DNA of 64,000 nucleotides from Burkholderiales bacterium (GCA_025354165.1 JANXNI010000049.1:1-64000); one strand, 5' to 3'. Shown: positions 39,235 to 48,244, numbered from the stretch's first letter. Notes: generated by a model not told the origin, from the sequence alone. A program made the numbers and translations.

Positions 39235-40007
39235 AACAACACATTGACCTGAATTCAGACATGGGCGAAGGTTTCGGGCCCTGGCTGATTGGCGATGGCG
39301 TGGACGACGAGATCATGCCGCTGATCAGTTCCGCCAATATCGCCACGGGCTTTCACGCGGGCGACCCGAACACGATGCAGCGCATGGTCGCGCTGGCTGC
39401 CAGACACAATGTTGGCGTGGGAGCGCATCCCGGCTTTCGCGATTTGGTAGGGTTTGGGCGTCGCCACATCAATGCCACCGACGACGAACTGGTCAACGAT
39501 TTTGTGTATCAGGTGGGCGCGCTGAGTGGATTTTCGGCGCTGCACGGCGTGAAGCTGCAACACGTCAAGCCGCACGGTGCGCTGTATATGCATGTGGCCA
39601 AAAGTGAATCGTTATCGCGGGCGCTGATTTCTGCGTTGCAGAAAATCGACGCCAATCTCTACCTCTATTGCATGGCAAGCTCTGTCACGGCTAGCGTGGC
39701 GAAAGCGATGGGCCAACCGGTGATGCTGGAGTTCTACGCCGACCGCGACTATGACCTGTCAGGCTCCATCGTCTTCACCCGCCGCGTGGGTGCGCTAGAC
39801 CCTGAAGCTGTGGCCGCAAAGGTGCTGCGGGCGTGCAGCGAAGGCGTTGTCGACACCGTCGAAGGCGGCACCATTGCCATTGACTTTGATTCAGTGTGCA
39901 TCCACAGCGACACACCGGGCGCGCTGGCCCTAGTGAAGACGACGCGTGATGTTTTGGCGCGGAACCACATTGCCATTGCGTCGCCGCAGTCACTGCGGTC
40001 GAGCTAA
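39231..40007 (+). CDS. pxpA: 5-oxoprolinase subunit A (LamB/YcsF family)
   Basis: The 258-residue product begins [20 protein letters not shown], the LamB/YcsF signature, and continues with [39 protein letters not shown] and the end [18 protein letters not shown]. PxpA works with PxpB and PxpC to hydrolyse 5-oxoproline to glutamate using ATP. Neither partner gene is in this window, so the activity depends on genes elsewhere. It overlaps the orphan antidote gene by 4 bp. A decayed copy of its 5' end lies at 36608. Confidence 0.93.
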   Translation: MKQHIDLNSDMGEGFGPWLIGDGVDDEIMPLISSANIATGFHAGDPNTMQRMVALAARHNVGVGAHPGFRDLVGFGRRHINATDDELVNDFVYQVGALSGFSALHGVKLQHVKPHGALYMHVAKSESLSRALISALQKIDANLYLYCMASSVTASVAKAMGQPVMLEFYADRDYDLSGSIVFTRRVGALDPEAVAAKVLRACSEGVVDTVEGGTIAIDFDSVCIHSDTPGALALVKTTRDVLARNHIAIASPQSLRSS

Positions 40008-40200
40008 CTATTTTGAATTCAGGTTGCACGGGCTCAGACGCGATCGCTTTTTTCGAAGGATATGATTCCCGTTCCCACAAATGCGCTGCACGGCGTTCTT
40101 TACGACGGTTGTTTTTTCCGAGCGCTTTTTATTTTTCTTGATGCATCCCGTGGGCGCCGCACAGGCCTATACTGGGTTTGTGAAATTTCCCTGTTACTCA

Positions 40201-40608
40201 ATGACCACCACCTTGAAGTCTTGGCTTGCCTGCGTCGTCATGGCGATGCCCTTGTGGGTATGGGCTTCTGATCGAGTCGTTGCTGGCCGCTGGGAGTACA
40301 CCATGACCACCGACGGTGTTCCGCGCGTGATTACGAATTGCATGGCTGCGCGAGACGCTGCCGAACTCAATGCCGACACAGTCATTGGCAAAGCTGCAGC
40401 CGAGAAAAAGGCCGGAGCCAGGTGTAGCGTCAAGTCGTACTCGGCAGAGGGAAAGATGGTGGATTACACGCTTGTCTGTGGGCCAAGAACGATTCGCAAC
40501 GCAACGGTATTTCAAGGCGAATCGTCCCAAGGTACGACGACCACGACCTTTGAAGGCGTCACCACCAAAACACAAATAAAAGCGCGCTGGCTTGGTCCGT
40601 GCGAATAG
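40201..40608 (+). CDS. DUF3617 family exported protein
   Basis: The 135-residue product has a signal peptide (TTLKSWLACVVMAMPLWVWAS) and the DUF3617 core: GRWEYTMTTDGVP, then CMAARDAA with paired cysteines, SVKSYSAEGKMVDYTLVCG and GTTTTTFEGVT. Function is unknown; the family is small, periplasmic and mostly proteobacterial. I chose ATG 40201; the longer frame begins inside poorly coding sequence. Confidence 0.8.
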   Translation: MTTTLKSWLACVVMAMPLWVWASDRVVAGRWEYTMTTDGVPRVITNCMAARDAAELNADTVIGKAAAEKKAGARCSVKSYSAEGKMVDYTLVCGPRTIRNATVFQGESSQGTTTTTFEGVTTKTQIKARWLGPCE

Positions 40609-40913
40609 CGCCTGAACAACGGGGTCAGCGCTGGAACAGTGCACCAAAAATGTGGTCAGACAGGATTTATTTGCAGTGACCGTTTCCGGTAATCCACCTT
40701 GGTTACCCACTGACTACTGATAATCGCTGTCGGGCTTACGCATCACTTCGGTGATCTGCGCGGGCGGTGTACGACATGCGATATCGCCGCTTCTGAGAGT
40801 TATATCTCTCTGCCACCGCCAGGGGAGTATGATGGGGCGAGTACGCGTTGCGCTTTGTTTGTATGCCGTAATGGACGTTCCTTGAACATACAAATGATTG
40901 CAGAAAGACGCTA
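40609..40913. other. gene-free stretch before the ice-binding-fold gene
   Basis: 305 bp with no convincing gene. The part next to 40914 holds the promoter of the exported protein, with an AT-rich segment around 40870-40910. No repeat-family copy or hairpin stands out. Confidence 0.4.
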
Positions 40914-41798
40914 ATGACTACGACTACGACTACGGCTGCGCGCGCGCGCCGGTTTGTGAATTTTGGGGGGACATCGCTTCTGTTGGCGTGGGCGTCGTTC
41001 GGAGTCTGCGCACAAACCGTGCCTCTAGGCTCGGCGGCAGGCTTCGGCGTGATTGCAGGCGCGGCGGTAACAAACACCGGACCAAGCGTCATTTTCGGCG
41101 ACTTGGGTCTGAGTCCGAACAATGCGAGTTCCGTCACCGGATTTACGTTCTCGACACCGCCCGGCCCTGGGCAAGTCATCGGCAACACGCACTTCGCCGA
41201 CGGCGTTGCGCTGACCGCTAAAAACGACGCGCTGGTCGCGTACAACACGCTAGCCGGCCGGGCATGCAACGCGACCATTACCGGCGATCTGGGTGGACGT
41301 ACGCTGACGCCGGGTGTCTATTGCTCGGCTTCGACAATGGGCTTAACCGGCACTTTGACGCTCGACGCGCAGGGCAATCGCGATGCCGTCTTCATTTTTC
41401 AGGTGGGTAGCGCGTTGACGACCGCTTCGGCATCGCAAGTTCGCATGATTAACTCGGGCCAGACCTGCAACGTTTTCTGGCAAATCGGCAGCTCGGCGAC
41501 GCTCGGAACGGGCTCCAGTTTTGCGGGCAATATTTTGGCGTCGAGCAGCGTGACGCTGACCACCGGAACCAGCAACAGCGGGCGCGTTATTGGCTTCAAC
41601 GGCGCGGTGACACTAGACAGCAGCAATGTCACCACGTGCAGCGGCTCTGTCGTACCCGGGGCTGGGTCCGGCGCCGGCGCCGCAGTGCCGACTATGTCAA
41701 CGTGGTCGTTGTTGGCAAGCATGATTATGCTCATGGGCGCCGCCTTAGTAGCACTTCGCAGACAAGCCTGCGTAGCTGCTCAGCAGCGATCAATTTGA
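40914..41798 (+). CDS. ice-binding-fold (DUF3494) exported protein with IPTL-CTERM tail
   Basis: A 294-residue protein. The N-terminal export region (about 1-35) is followed by the DUF3494 ice-binding-like beta-helix: LGSAAGFGVIAGAAVTNTG, IFGDLGLSPN, YNTLAGRACNATITGDLGG, LTPGVYCSAS, LTLDAQGNRDAVFIFQVGSA, FWQIGSSATLGTGSSFAGNI. The C-terminus AAVPTMSTWSLLASMIMLM plus basic residues is an IPTL-CTERM-type exosortase signal. DUF3494 proteins bind ice or act in surface adhesion; ice binding is not implied without testing. The first codons contain ACTACG three times and a (GC)6 tract. Confidence 0.88.
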   Translation: MTTTTTTAARARRFVNFGGTSLLLAWASFGVCAQTVPLGSAAGFGVIAGAAVTNTGPSVIFGDLGLSPNNASSVTGFTFSTPPGPGQVIGNTHFADGVALTAKNDALVAYNTLAGRACNATITGDLGGRTLTPGVYCSASTMGLTGTLTLDAQGNRDAVFIFQVGSALTTASASQVRMINSGQTCNVFWQIGSSATLGTGSSFAGNILASSSVTLTTGTSNSGRVIGFNGAVTLDSSNVTTCSGSVVPGAGSGAGAAVPTMSTWSLLASMIMLMGAALVALRRQACVAAQQRSI

Positions 41799-41906
41799 CC
41801 AGAGCCTTGGCGCGGGCGAAGATTTTGCGCGGGGACTGAGGCTACGTCACTCGCGCCGCCCATCTTGAGCTTGTGCCGATCAACTTCCTTTTTTCTTGAA
41901 GCTCGT

Positions 41907-43463
41907 CTACAACGCCATCCCGCACTGCGTCACCAAATAGGTTCGTATTGCTGTCCAGCTAGTGCGCGTGGCCCCGACCGGGAAATTGATGCCGTTGATA
42001 ACAGCATCACTGCGCATGCCTAGTGCGATGCGCATACCGATCAGCATGTCGGTCGTCGCCAGCACCTTGCCATCACCATCTATATCCATTCGGCATTGCT
42101 GTGCGGCAAACGGCCCGCCATCGAGTCGAATCGCACAAAAATCATAGTTGGTGCCGTTGTGGCAATAGCCCGCGAACACCGGTTTGCCATCGGGTTGCAA
42201 TGTCAGTCCGAAGGCTCTGTCATCGCTGTGCGCCGGGTCTAGTTGCAGGATGAACTTGCCGGTGCCGTTAAACGTCGCGTCAAGGCTCGCATCAGAATTG
42301 AGCCGAACCGCACAAAAATTATAGGCAGAGCCGCTGCCAAGGCAGTAGCCCGCCAGCACCAGTTTGCCATCGGGTTGTATCGCTACGGCGTTAGCTCTGT
42401 CGCAACAAGAACCGATCTGCGGGACGACGAGTTTACCCGTGCCATTAAACGAGGTATCGAGGCCACCATCCGCGTTGAGCCGAATTGCGCATGCACGATT
42501 GGTGCAGAATCCGGCCAGCACCAGCTTGCCATCGAGCTGTAGCGCTATGGCATTGGCTAAGTCAAAGCTCCCGATGGCCGACAAGACGAGTTTGCCGTTG
42601 GCATTGAATGCGGTGTCGAAGCTGCCGTCCGCATTGAGTCGAATCGTACAAAAGACATTTTGGCTACCGTCGAAGCAGTAGCCCGCCAGCACCAGTTTGC
42701 CATCAGCTTGCAGTGCTGCGGCGTTGGCTTGGCCAGTATTGGTGCCCACCTGTTGAAAAAATTTGCCCATGTTTGCAAACGCGGTGTCGAATGTCCCGTC
42801 CGCGTTCAGCCGAGCGGCACAGAAAAAATCGTAGGTGACGGCTCGACAGTAGCCCGTTAGCACCAGCTTGCCATCCGATTGCAGCAGCAGAGCGGTAGCC
42901 TTGTCATCGCGGCTGCCAACACGAAGTGTGACTTTGCCGCTGCTATTAAACGTCGTGTCAAGGCCGCCATCGGGGTTGAGCCGAGCCGCACAAAAGTCAT
43001 AAAAGGTACCGTTGAAGCAGGAACCGGCCAGCACCAGCTTGCCGTCGGGTTGCAGCGCCAGAGCGTTGGCCTGATCATCGCCCGTGACCATCGACAGGGT
43101 CAGCTTGCCAGCGACGCCAAACGTGGTGTCAAGCGTGCCATCGGGGTTGAGCCGAACCGCGCAAAAGTCATTATTGGTGCCGTTCGAGCAACCGCCCGCC
43201 AAAACTGATTTGCCGTCCGGTTGCAGCACCATAGCGGTGGCTTGGTCGTTGCTCGCGCCTACTGGCAGGACAAGCCTGCCAGCACCAATTGAGCTAGACG
43301 TAGCAAACGTCGCGTCCAGCGTACCCGGCTGCCCCGGAATTGCCAGCGCCGCCGATGCCATCACCGTCGGGCACAGCGCCAGCAGCGTGCGAAACGCTGT
43401 CCAGCAAGCGCAAAAAGACACCCGCAGAATACGCGAGGTTTTCCGATGCACGCAGGCGACCAT
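41907..43463 (-). CDS. exported delta-60 repeat beta-propeller with dockerin-like tail
   Basis: A 518-residue protein with seven delta-60 units of about 53 residues, each around LQPDGKLVLAG.C......FCA.RLN.DG.LDT.F. Seven units suggest a seven-bladed propeller; each carries a cysteine pair (AG-C and FCA) likely forming disulfides. The C-terminal module CRMDIDGDGKV..TD..IGMRIALGM...YLVTQCGMAL is homologous to the end of the DUF11 protein at 30.5 kb. I prefer ATG 43463, behind GGGAGAG and followed by an export signal ending AALA; the open frame extends 59 codons further upstream. It is exported and probably part of the cell envelope. Confidence 0.85.
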   Translation of the reverse strand: MVACVHRKTSRILRVSFCACWTAFRTLLALCPTVMASAALAIPGQPGTLDATFATSSSIGAGRLVLPVGASNDQATAMVLQPDGKSVLAGGCSNGTNNDFCAVRLNPDGTLDTTFGVAGKLTLSMVTGDDQANALALQPDGKLVLAGSCFNGTFYDFCAARLNPDGGLDTTFNSSGKVTLRVGSRDDKATALLLQSDGKLVLTGYCRAVTYDFFCAARLNADGTFDTAFANMGKFFQQVGTNTGQANAAALQADGKLVLAGYCFDGSQNVFCTIRLNADGSFDTAFNANGKLVLSAIGSFDLANAIALQLDGKLVLAGFCTNRACAIRLNADGGLDTSFNGTGKLVVPQIGSCCDRANAVAIQPDGKLVLAGYCLGSGSAYNFCAVRLNSDASLDATFNGTGKFILQLDPAHSDDRAFGLTLQPDGKPVFAGYCHNGTNYDFCAIRLDGGPFAAQQCRMDIDGDGKVLATTDMLIGMRIALGMRSDAVINGINFPVGATRTSWTAIRTYLVTQCGMAL

Positions 43464-43730
43464 GAAACTCTCCCGGAGGAACGAAGACAAAGAGGTACGT
43501 CTGGCACAGACGTAATTGCTCTTCGTACTCCGCCACGTACCGCTGGAATAGCCGGGTGCGACGCGATTCTTAAAAAAATCTAGTGAACCATTGAGGTATT
43601 TCACGATTAATGCTTTGTCGTCAAGCGCTCGGGATGGCACGCTACTCGTTGATGTTTTTTCGCGCTGAAGGATCGACGACTACGGTGCTGGCAGCGTAGA
43701 CTTCGATCACGCTCAGGAGGAAATACAAAT

Positions 43731-44237
43731 ATGAAGAACGCGCGCGCCCTTTCCAGTATGTTGTTTGCGGTCTGTCTTTTTGTGTCGAGTGACGCTCTGG
43801 CGCAGACTCCGGCCTGCAACTCGGCAGCGCATCGGGCGTTTGATTTCTGGATCGGTGATTGGCAGGTGCACGGAGCCAACGGAAAACTGGCGGGCACCAA
43901 CACGATCACCAGGGCGCACAGTGGTTGCGTGCTGCACGAGAGCTACCGCACGCCGGGCGCGTACAGCGGTGAAAGCCTGAACATTTACGATGCGAGCCGC
44001 AAAGTATGGCACCAGACGTGGGCCGATTCGACCGGATTGCTGCTGATACTGGAAGGCGGCTTGCAGGATGGAAAGATGGTGCTGGAAGGCAAAGGCGTTG
44101 ACGCAGCGGGCGCGCCCATCAGCCACCGCATCACCTGGTCGGCAAACGCCGACGGCAGCGTGCGCCAGCACTGGGAAAGTACCAACGCCGCTGGTCAATG
44201 GTCGACCGCGTTTGACGGGAAGTACACCCGCAAGTGA
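43731..44237 (+). CDS. exported DUF1579-like protein
   Basis: The 168-residue product has a signal peptide (ending ALAQ) and the DUF1579-type core: ACNSAAHRAFDFWIGDWQVHG, then NTITRAHSGCVLHESY, SLNIYDASRKVWHQTWADSTG and ITWSANADGSVRQHWESTNAAGQW. Members are small secreted lipocalin-like proteins of unknown ligand. A strong AGGAGG site lies 10 nt upstream. It overlaps the next gene by 4 bp (GTGA). Confidence 0.82.
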   Translation: MKNARALSSMLFAVCLFVSSDALAQTPACNSAAHRAFDFWIGDWQVHGANGKLAGTNTITRAHSGCVLHESYRTPGAYSGESLNIYDASRKVWHQTWADSTGLLLILEGGLQDGKMVLEGKGVDAAGAPISHRITWSANADGSVRQHWESTNAAGQWSTAFDGKYTRK

Positions 44238-45244
44238 TTGGTGGTGCAACGTCAAAGTCGCGTACTTTTCCGCAGATTGTCCTGACAATCACAATTTTGC
44301 TGTGCGTTGCTTCGCTCTGCGCCTGCGGCGACAACGGCGGCGTACAGCGCACATCAAGCAGCAGCAAAGGCGCGCTCTCCGCCTCTGCTCCCCGCGATTG
44401 CCCGGACGTGCGCGGTAGTTATTCCGCGATCGATCCCGAAAAATCGAACACTTCGTTTACGTTATCGGAAACGATGCTCGGCAACACCCTGCCCCGGCAA
44501 TGGAACAACCCGTGGCGGGTAATGACGATTTCCGGGAATGCGGATACAGCGCTTACCGTCACATTCACGCGCCCCACCAAGAGCGCTGCGCCGCCCGGCG
44601 ACAAGTCCGTGCCCGCGTATATTCGCCAAGCGCTAGAAAATCCAGCCGACACCCCCCTGGAAAAGCACACCGTCAACATGACGCGCGGCGCGCAGTATGA
44701 ATGCAACAACGGATGGCTGGCGAGCCTGACCTCTGAGCACCGAACCAGCTTGCGCCGCGGTGAGGACGGTGAGCTGGTGGCCAGCAGAGCCGTGAAGCGC
44801 GCGCGCGTGTTGTCGTTGTGGGCCGAAACCGGTGCGGGAATCCCGTACTGGTACGACACCGAAACGCAATCTGCGCGATGGGCGGCCACCAGCGATTCAG
44901 CCGCCTACACTGCGACGTTGCCACCGCGCCTGGTCAACAAATTTGAGAAGCAGGCGCGTGACCTGGAATATGGCCCCGGTGGTCGCGAAGTATCCGACAA
45001 GCCGTATGACGTGGACAAAGAGCTACGCGCGATGATTGATCGCGACGCCATCGTTGAAGCGATTCGCTACGAAGGCGGACGCTACACGCTGGTGCTGCGC
45101 GTCGAAAGTCGCGGCCAGGTATCTAGAACGCTCGAGAACCTGCGGGCCAATCCCGACGTCAAAGACGCTGAGGATCTTGGCGTGGTGTCTAGCGCGAAGC
45201 AACGCGATGTGGCGATGATTAGCGTGCGGATTTCGCGTAGTTAA
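44234..45244 (+). CDS. unknown exported lipoprotein-like protein
   Basis: The 336-residue product has an N-terminal hydrophobic stretch (PQIVLTITILLCVASLCAC) with a weak lipobox. No family is recognised in the soluble part, which contains a long charged region (KFEKQARDLEYGPGGREVSDKPYDV). Its GTG start overlaps the stop of the upstream gene, so it is probably co-translated with it. A later ATG would remove the export segment. Confidence 0.6.
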   Translation: MIGGATSKSRTFPQIVLTITILLCVASLCACGDNGGVQRTSSSSKGALSASAPRDCPDVRGSYSAIDPEKSNTSFTLSETMLGNTLPRQWNNPWRVMTISGNADTALTVTFTRPTKSAAPPGDKSVPAYIRQALENPADTPLEKHTVNMTRGAQYECNNGWLASLTSEHRTSLRRGEDGELVASRAVKRARVLSLWAETGAGIPYWYDTETQSARWAATSDSAAYTATLPPRLVNKFEKQARDLEYGPGGREVSDKPYDVDKELRAMIDRDAIVEAIRYEGGRYTLVLRVESRGQVSRTLENLRANPDVKDAEDLGVVSSAKQRDVAMISVRISRS

Positions 45245-45580
45245 TCACCGAAAATATTGCGGCGCGGTTATTTTTCGCCGTTGCATGCTCCTCCGCGACT
45301 GCGCTTCTCGCGAATGGAGTCAACTCGCAAACTGGCACCGACGCGGCGGGATGAATGCGATTGTCGTTCCAGAAATTGCACGGTGGGAGTATTGCGCGTA
45401 ACGTGTGATCAATCGTTAACTGCATCGTTGTGCGAGTATTTCTTTATATGATTCGGTGCATCGTAGTATCAGGGTGCCGGGCGGCAAATGCAGCCTAACC
45501 CTTCCATCGAACGGATCTCCACAAGCACGCCGCGCTCGCTCGCGGTTGCCGCGCAACTCAACCAATAAGCGCATCAGAAC
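45245..45580. other. gene-free stretch before the GNAT gene
   Basis: 336 bp with no convincing gene. It should carry the GNAT promoter. AT-rich patches occur at 45255-45280 and 45410-45450. No member of the palindromic repeat family is present on this side. Confidence 0.4.
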
Positions 45581-46066
45581 ATGCACACCATTCTCCCAGC
45601 CGTTCCGTCCGATGCCGCCGTCATCCATGAAATTCAGATGCGCGCCTTTGCTGAAGAAGGACGCCTTAGCGACAACGTGCAGATTCCTCCGTTGACCGAA
45701 GACGTCGCAGCTATCGAGCTTCACATTCGCAATCAGACGGTGCTCACAGCCCGGGCCGGTGAACGCATCATCGGCTCTGCGCGCGGCATAGTCGCTGAGA
45801 GCGTTTGCACGATACGCGGTGTGAGCGTCGAGCCCTCGCATCAGGGACAAGGCATCGGTGCCACCCTGCTGCGCGCCGTTGAGCAGGCTCACCCCGGCGT
45901 GGACCGATTTGATTTGACAACGAATACGCTTGTACCCGGCAACGTCGCGTTTTACGAGCGACGTGGCTATCGGGTGACGGAACTGACGCGCTACACCGAC
46001 AAAATCGTGTTGGCTCAAATGAGCAAGCCGGGGAACGCGAAGGCCGCCGAAACGCCTTCACCTTGA
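45581..46066 (+). CDS. GNAT-family N-acetyltransferase
   Basis: A 161-residue acetyltransferase. Acetyl-CoA contacts are in CTIRGVSVEPSHQGQGIGATLLRAVEQ (the Q-G-Q-G-I-G loop, about residues 93-98), and the C-terminal NVAFYERRGYRVTELTRY closes the fold. The substrate is unknown. A 116-bp repeat begins 14 bp after its stop codon. Confidence 0.88.
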   Translation: MHTILPAVPSDAAVIHEIQMRAFAEEGRLSDNVQIPPLTEDVAAIELHIRNQTVLTARAGERIIGSARGIVAESVCTIRGVSVEPSHQGQGIGATLLRAVEQAHPGVDRFDLTTNTLVPGNVAFYERRGYRVTELTRYTDKIVLAQMSKPGNAKAAETPSP

Positions 46067-46080
46067 CCCAGATTGCGATA

Positions 46081-46196
46081 CAGCTTTCTTGTGAAACGCA
46101 GCGTTGTCTCGGGTCGCAGCTCCAAAATTATAAAAGTCGACATTCCATGAAATTTCGCGCTACCCCCAGTGCAGCAGAGCTTTTAACCAAAAGCTG
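46081..46196. repeat. 116-bp palindromic repeat, copy 6 (3' of the GNAT gene)
   Basis: Ends are CAGCTTTC and CAAAAGCTG, with GTCGAC at positions 56-61. It lies 14 bp past the GNAT stop codon and 51 bp past the convergent SDR gene stop, so it is transcribed from both sides. Confidence 0.85.
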
Positions 46197-46247
46197 ATTG
46201 CGAGTTCACAATTCGCGGGCGATGCCTCGTGGCTTCACGCCGTCGTG

Positions 46248-46961
46248 TTAACTCAATCCAGTAACCGGCACCAGAGCCCCATGCACAGCGCGCGCAGCAT
46301 CTGACGCGAGGAACATCACGACATCAGCCAACGCTTCCGGCGCGACCCAACGTGAGGGATCAGCATCCGGCATGTCTTTGCGGTTTTGTGGCGTGTCGAT
46401 GATGGTGGGAAGCACTGCGTTGACGTTGATTCCAAGCTCCCTCAGCTCGGCCGCCATCGATTCGGTGAGGCGCATAACGCTGGCTTTGGACGCGGCGTAC
46501 GCTCCCATCTGTGCGCTGCCTTTTTGCGCGCCTAACCCAGCAAATGCGCCGACGTTGATGATCTTTCCGCCCTTTTGCGCGAGCATCTGCGGAACCACGG
46601 CGCGCGCCGCGTGCAGCAGCGTGCGCGCGTTGATGTCAAACAGAAAATTCCAGTTGGCGTCGGCCGTTTCGTGCACCGCCTCGCCCATACGAAAACCACC
46701 GGCGATATTGCACAACACATGAATACCGCCGAACTTCGCGACGGCTCTTTGCACCATCGCATTCACCTGCGTTTGATCGAGCAAATCGGTGATCGAGATC
46801 AAATGTCGTGCGTCATCGGCGAAGCCCGCTTGCACCAGATGTTCGCGCGAACGGTCAACCAGCACGACGTTCGCGCCGTGCTTCACGAATGCGCACGCAA
46901 CGGCGGCACCGAGATTACCGGAGGCTCCGGTCACGACTACGCATTGGGTCTCGAAATTCAT
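46248..46961 (-). CDS. short-chain dehydrogenase/reductase
   Basis: A 237-residue SDR: cofactor loop VVVTGASGNLGAAVA (about 8-22), NIAGGF, then the active-site YAASKASVMRL with Tyr and Lys. It lacks an Asp in the usual ADP-ribose site (VLVDRSREH), compatible with NAD preference. The substrate is unknown. It sits downstream of the Bug-receptor gene in the same direction (65-bp gap). Confidence 0.88.
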   Translation of the reverse strand: MNFETQCVVVTGASGNLGAAVACAFVKHGANVVLVDRSREHLVQAGFADDARHLISITDLLDQTQVNAMVQRAVAKFGGIHVLCNIAGGFRMGEAVHETADANWNFLFDINARTLLHAARAVVPQMLAQKGGKIINVGAFAGLGAQKGSAQMGAYAASKASVMRLTESMAAELRELGINVNAVLPTIIDTPQNRKDMPDADPSRWVAPEALADVVMFLASDAARAVHGALVPVTGLS

Positions 46962-47026
46962 GATTGCGATCTATTGGAAATGATGCGCAATGATAGTCAG
47001 GAACAATGCGGAGGACGGGCTGTGTA

Positions 47027-48022
47027 CTACTCTGGCTGAATACCGGCGTCCTTCGCGACCTTCGCCCACTTGGTGATTTCGGTGCCGATGAAGTCGGCGA
47101 ATTGTTGCGGCGTACCGCCACCGATTTCCAGACCCGCGCCTTGCAGCTTTTCGCGCACGTCGGGCATCGCGAGAATCTTGTTCATCTCGGCGTTCAACTT
47201 GGCGACCGTGGCTTTTGGCGTGCCTGCGGGCGCGAGGACGCCGCCCCAGGTGCTGGTTTCGTAGCCGGGCAAACCAGCTTCGGCCATTGTCGGTAAATTG
47301 GGCAATACGCCAACGCGTTTCGCCGTGGTGACCGCGAGCGCGCGCACGTTATTCGCGGCGATTTGCGTTTTGATTGCGGCGACGGTATCGAACATGATCG
47401 AGATACGACCGCTGATCAAATCAGGATGCGCGAGCGTGCTGCCTTTGTACGGAATGTGCGTCATGTCGATACCGGCCATCGTCTTGAACAGTTCTCCGGA
47501 AAAGTGCGGCGCGCCGCCCGAACCGCTCGACGCGAATGTGAGCTTGCCGGGATTGGCCTTGCCGTAGGCGATGAGTTCTTTCACCGATTTGACCGGCAGC
47601 GACGGCGCGACCACGAGCACCAGCGGCACGACGTGCGTGAGCATTACCGGCTCGAAACTTTTCACGGTGTCGAACGGTAATTTCTTGACCATGCTCGGGT
47701 TGATAGCGTGGCTGCTGGCGACGAGCGCGAGCGTGTGACCGTCGGGCGCGGCTTTGGCTACGAAGTCGGTACCGATGATTCCGGTGGCACCGGTTTTGTT
47801 ATCGATGACGACCGGTTGGCCCCACGCTTCGGTGAGCTTTTGCCCGATGAGGCGTGCGGCGAGATCGATGGCACCGCCGGGCGAAGCCGGGACGATGATG
47901 GTGATTTGCCTGGTGGGGAAGGTTTGTGCGTGAGTCGGAAGTGGCAGCAATGCGGTGAGCGCTAACCCGATGCTTGCCGTGAGAAGTTTTCTGCAAATCA
48001 CGATTTTCTCTCTCAATTTCAT
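47027..48022 (-). CDS. orphan Bug/TctC-family periplasmic receptor (1)
   Basis: A 331-residue receptor with a signal peptide (ending HAQT) and the Bug signature ITIIVPASPGGAIDLAARLIGQKL, then GATGIIGTDFVAKAAPDGHTLAL and TFASSGSGGAPHFSGELFKTMAG. Bug proteins bind carboxylates such as sugar acids, aspartate, nicotinate or tricarboxylates. No TctA/TctB pair is adjacent; it might use the tctA at 9.1 kb or another permease. The aldehyde dehydrogenase upstream suggests a sugar-acid or related ligand. Confidence 0.88.
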   Translation of the reverse strand: MKLREKIVICRKLLTASIGLALTALLPLPTHAQTFPTRQITIIVPASPGGAIDLAARLIGQKLTEAWGQPVVIDNKTGATGIIGTDFVAKAAPDGHTLALVASSHAINPSMVKKLPFDTVKSFEPVMLTHVVPLVLVVAPSLPVKSVKELIAYGKANPGKLTFASSGSGGAPHFSGELFKTMAGIDMTHIPYKGSTLAHPDLISGRISIMFDTVAAIKTQIAANNVRALAVTTAKRVGVLPNLPTMAEAGLPGYETSTWGGVLAPAGTPKATVAKLNAEMNKILAMPDVREKLQGAGLEIGGGTPQQFADFIGTEITKWAKVAKDAGIQPE

Positions 48023-48025
48023 TTT

Positions 48026-48143
48026 CAGCTTCAGGCTGAATCGCCTATTTCATAGGGGCTACAGCGCGATTTGTGCCATACATCGACTATTGGCATTTTC
48101 CGAGCTTAGCCCTTATGCAACGGTCATTTCATGGAAAAGCCAT
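48026..48143. repeat. palindromic repeat, copy 7 (about 118 bp)
   Basis: It begins CAGCTTCAGG and ends near GGAAAAGCC, with ATCGAC at its centre, two bases longer than the standard copies. The inner arm TAGCCCTTATGCAACGGTC is close to that of copies 1 and 8. It lies immediately upstream of the Bug-receptor start, whose promoter it may overlap, and 3' of the aldehyde dehydrogenase. Confidence 0.75.
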
Positions 48144-48149
48144 ATAGAC

Positions 48150-48241
48150 GTAGGCCGTGCACCAGAGTGCGCACCAACGTTCAATTTCCAGGCAACCGTG
48201 GAACTTGCGATCCGTGGTGCGCACTCGGGTGCACACCCTAC
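48150..48241. repeat. long hairpin behind the aldehyde dehydrogenase gene
   Basis: Two 30-bp arms (48150-48179 and 48212-48241) match as inverted repeats at about 25 of 30 positions; the cores GTGCACCAGAGTGCGCACCA and the complement of TGGTGCGCACTCGGGTGCAC agree at 19 of 20. On the minus strand the hairpin starts 3 bp after the dehydrogenase stop, so it is a good terminator or 3'-stability candidate. Related single arms occur at 52828 and 60769. Confidence 0.7.
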
Positions 48242-48244
48242 AAA

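Noticed and set aside
40736-41278. Minus-strand open frame over the start of the ice-binding-fold gene
   Set aside because: It overlaps a plus-strand gene with clear DUF3494 motifs and shows no export signal or family of its own.
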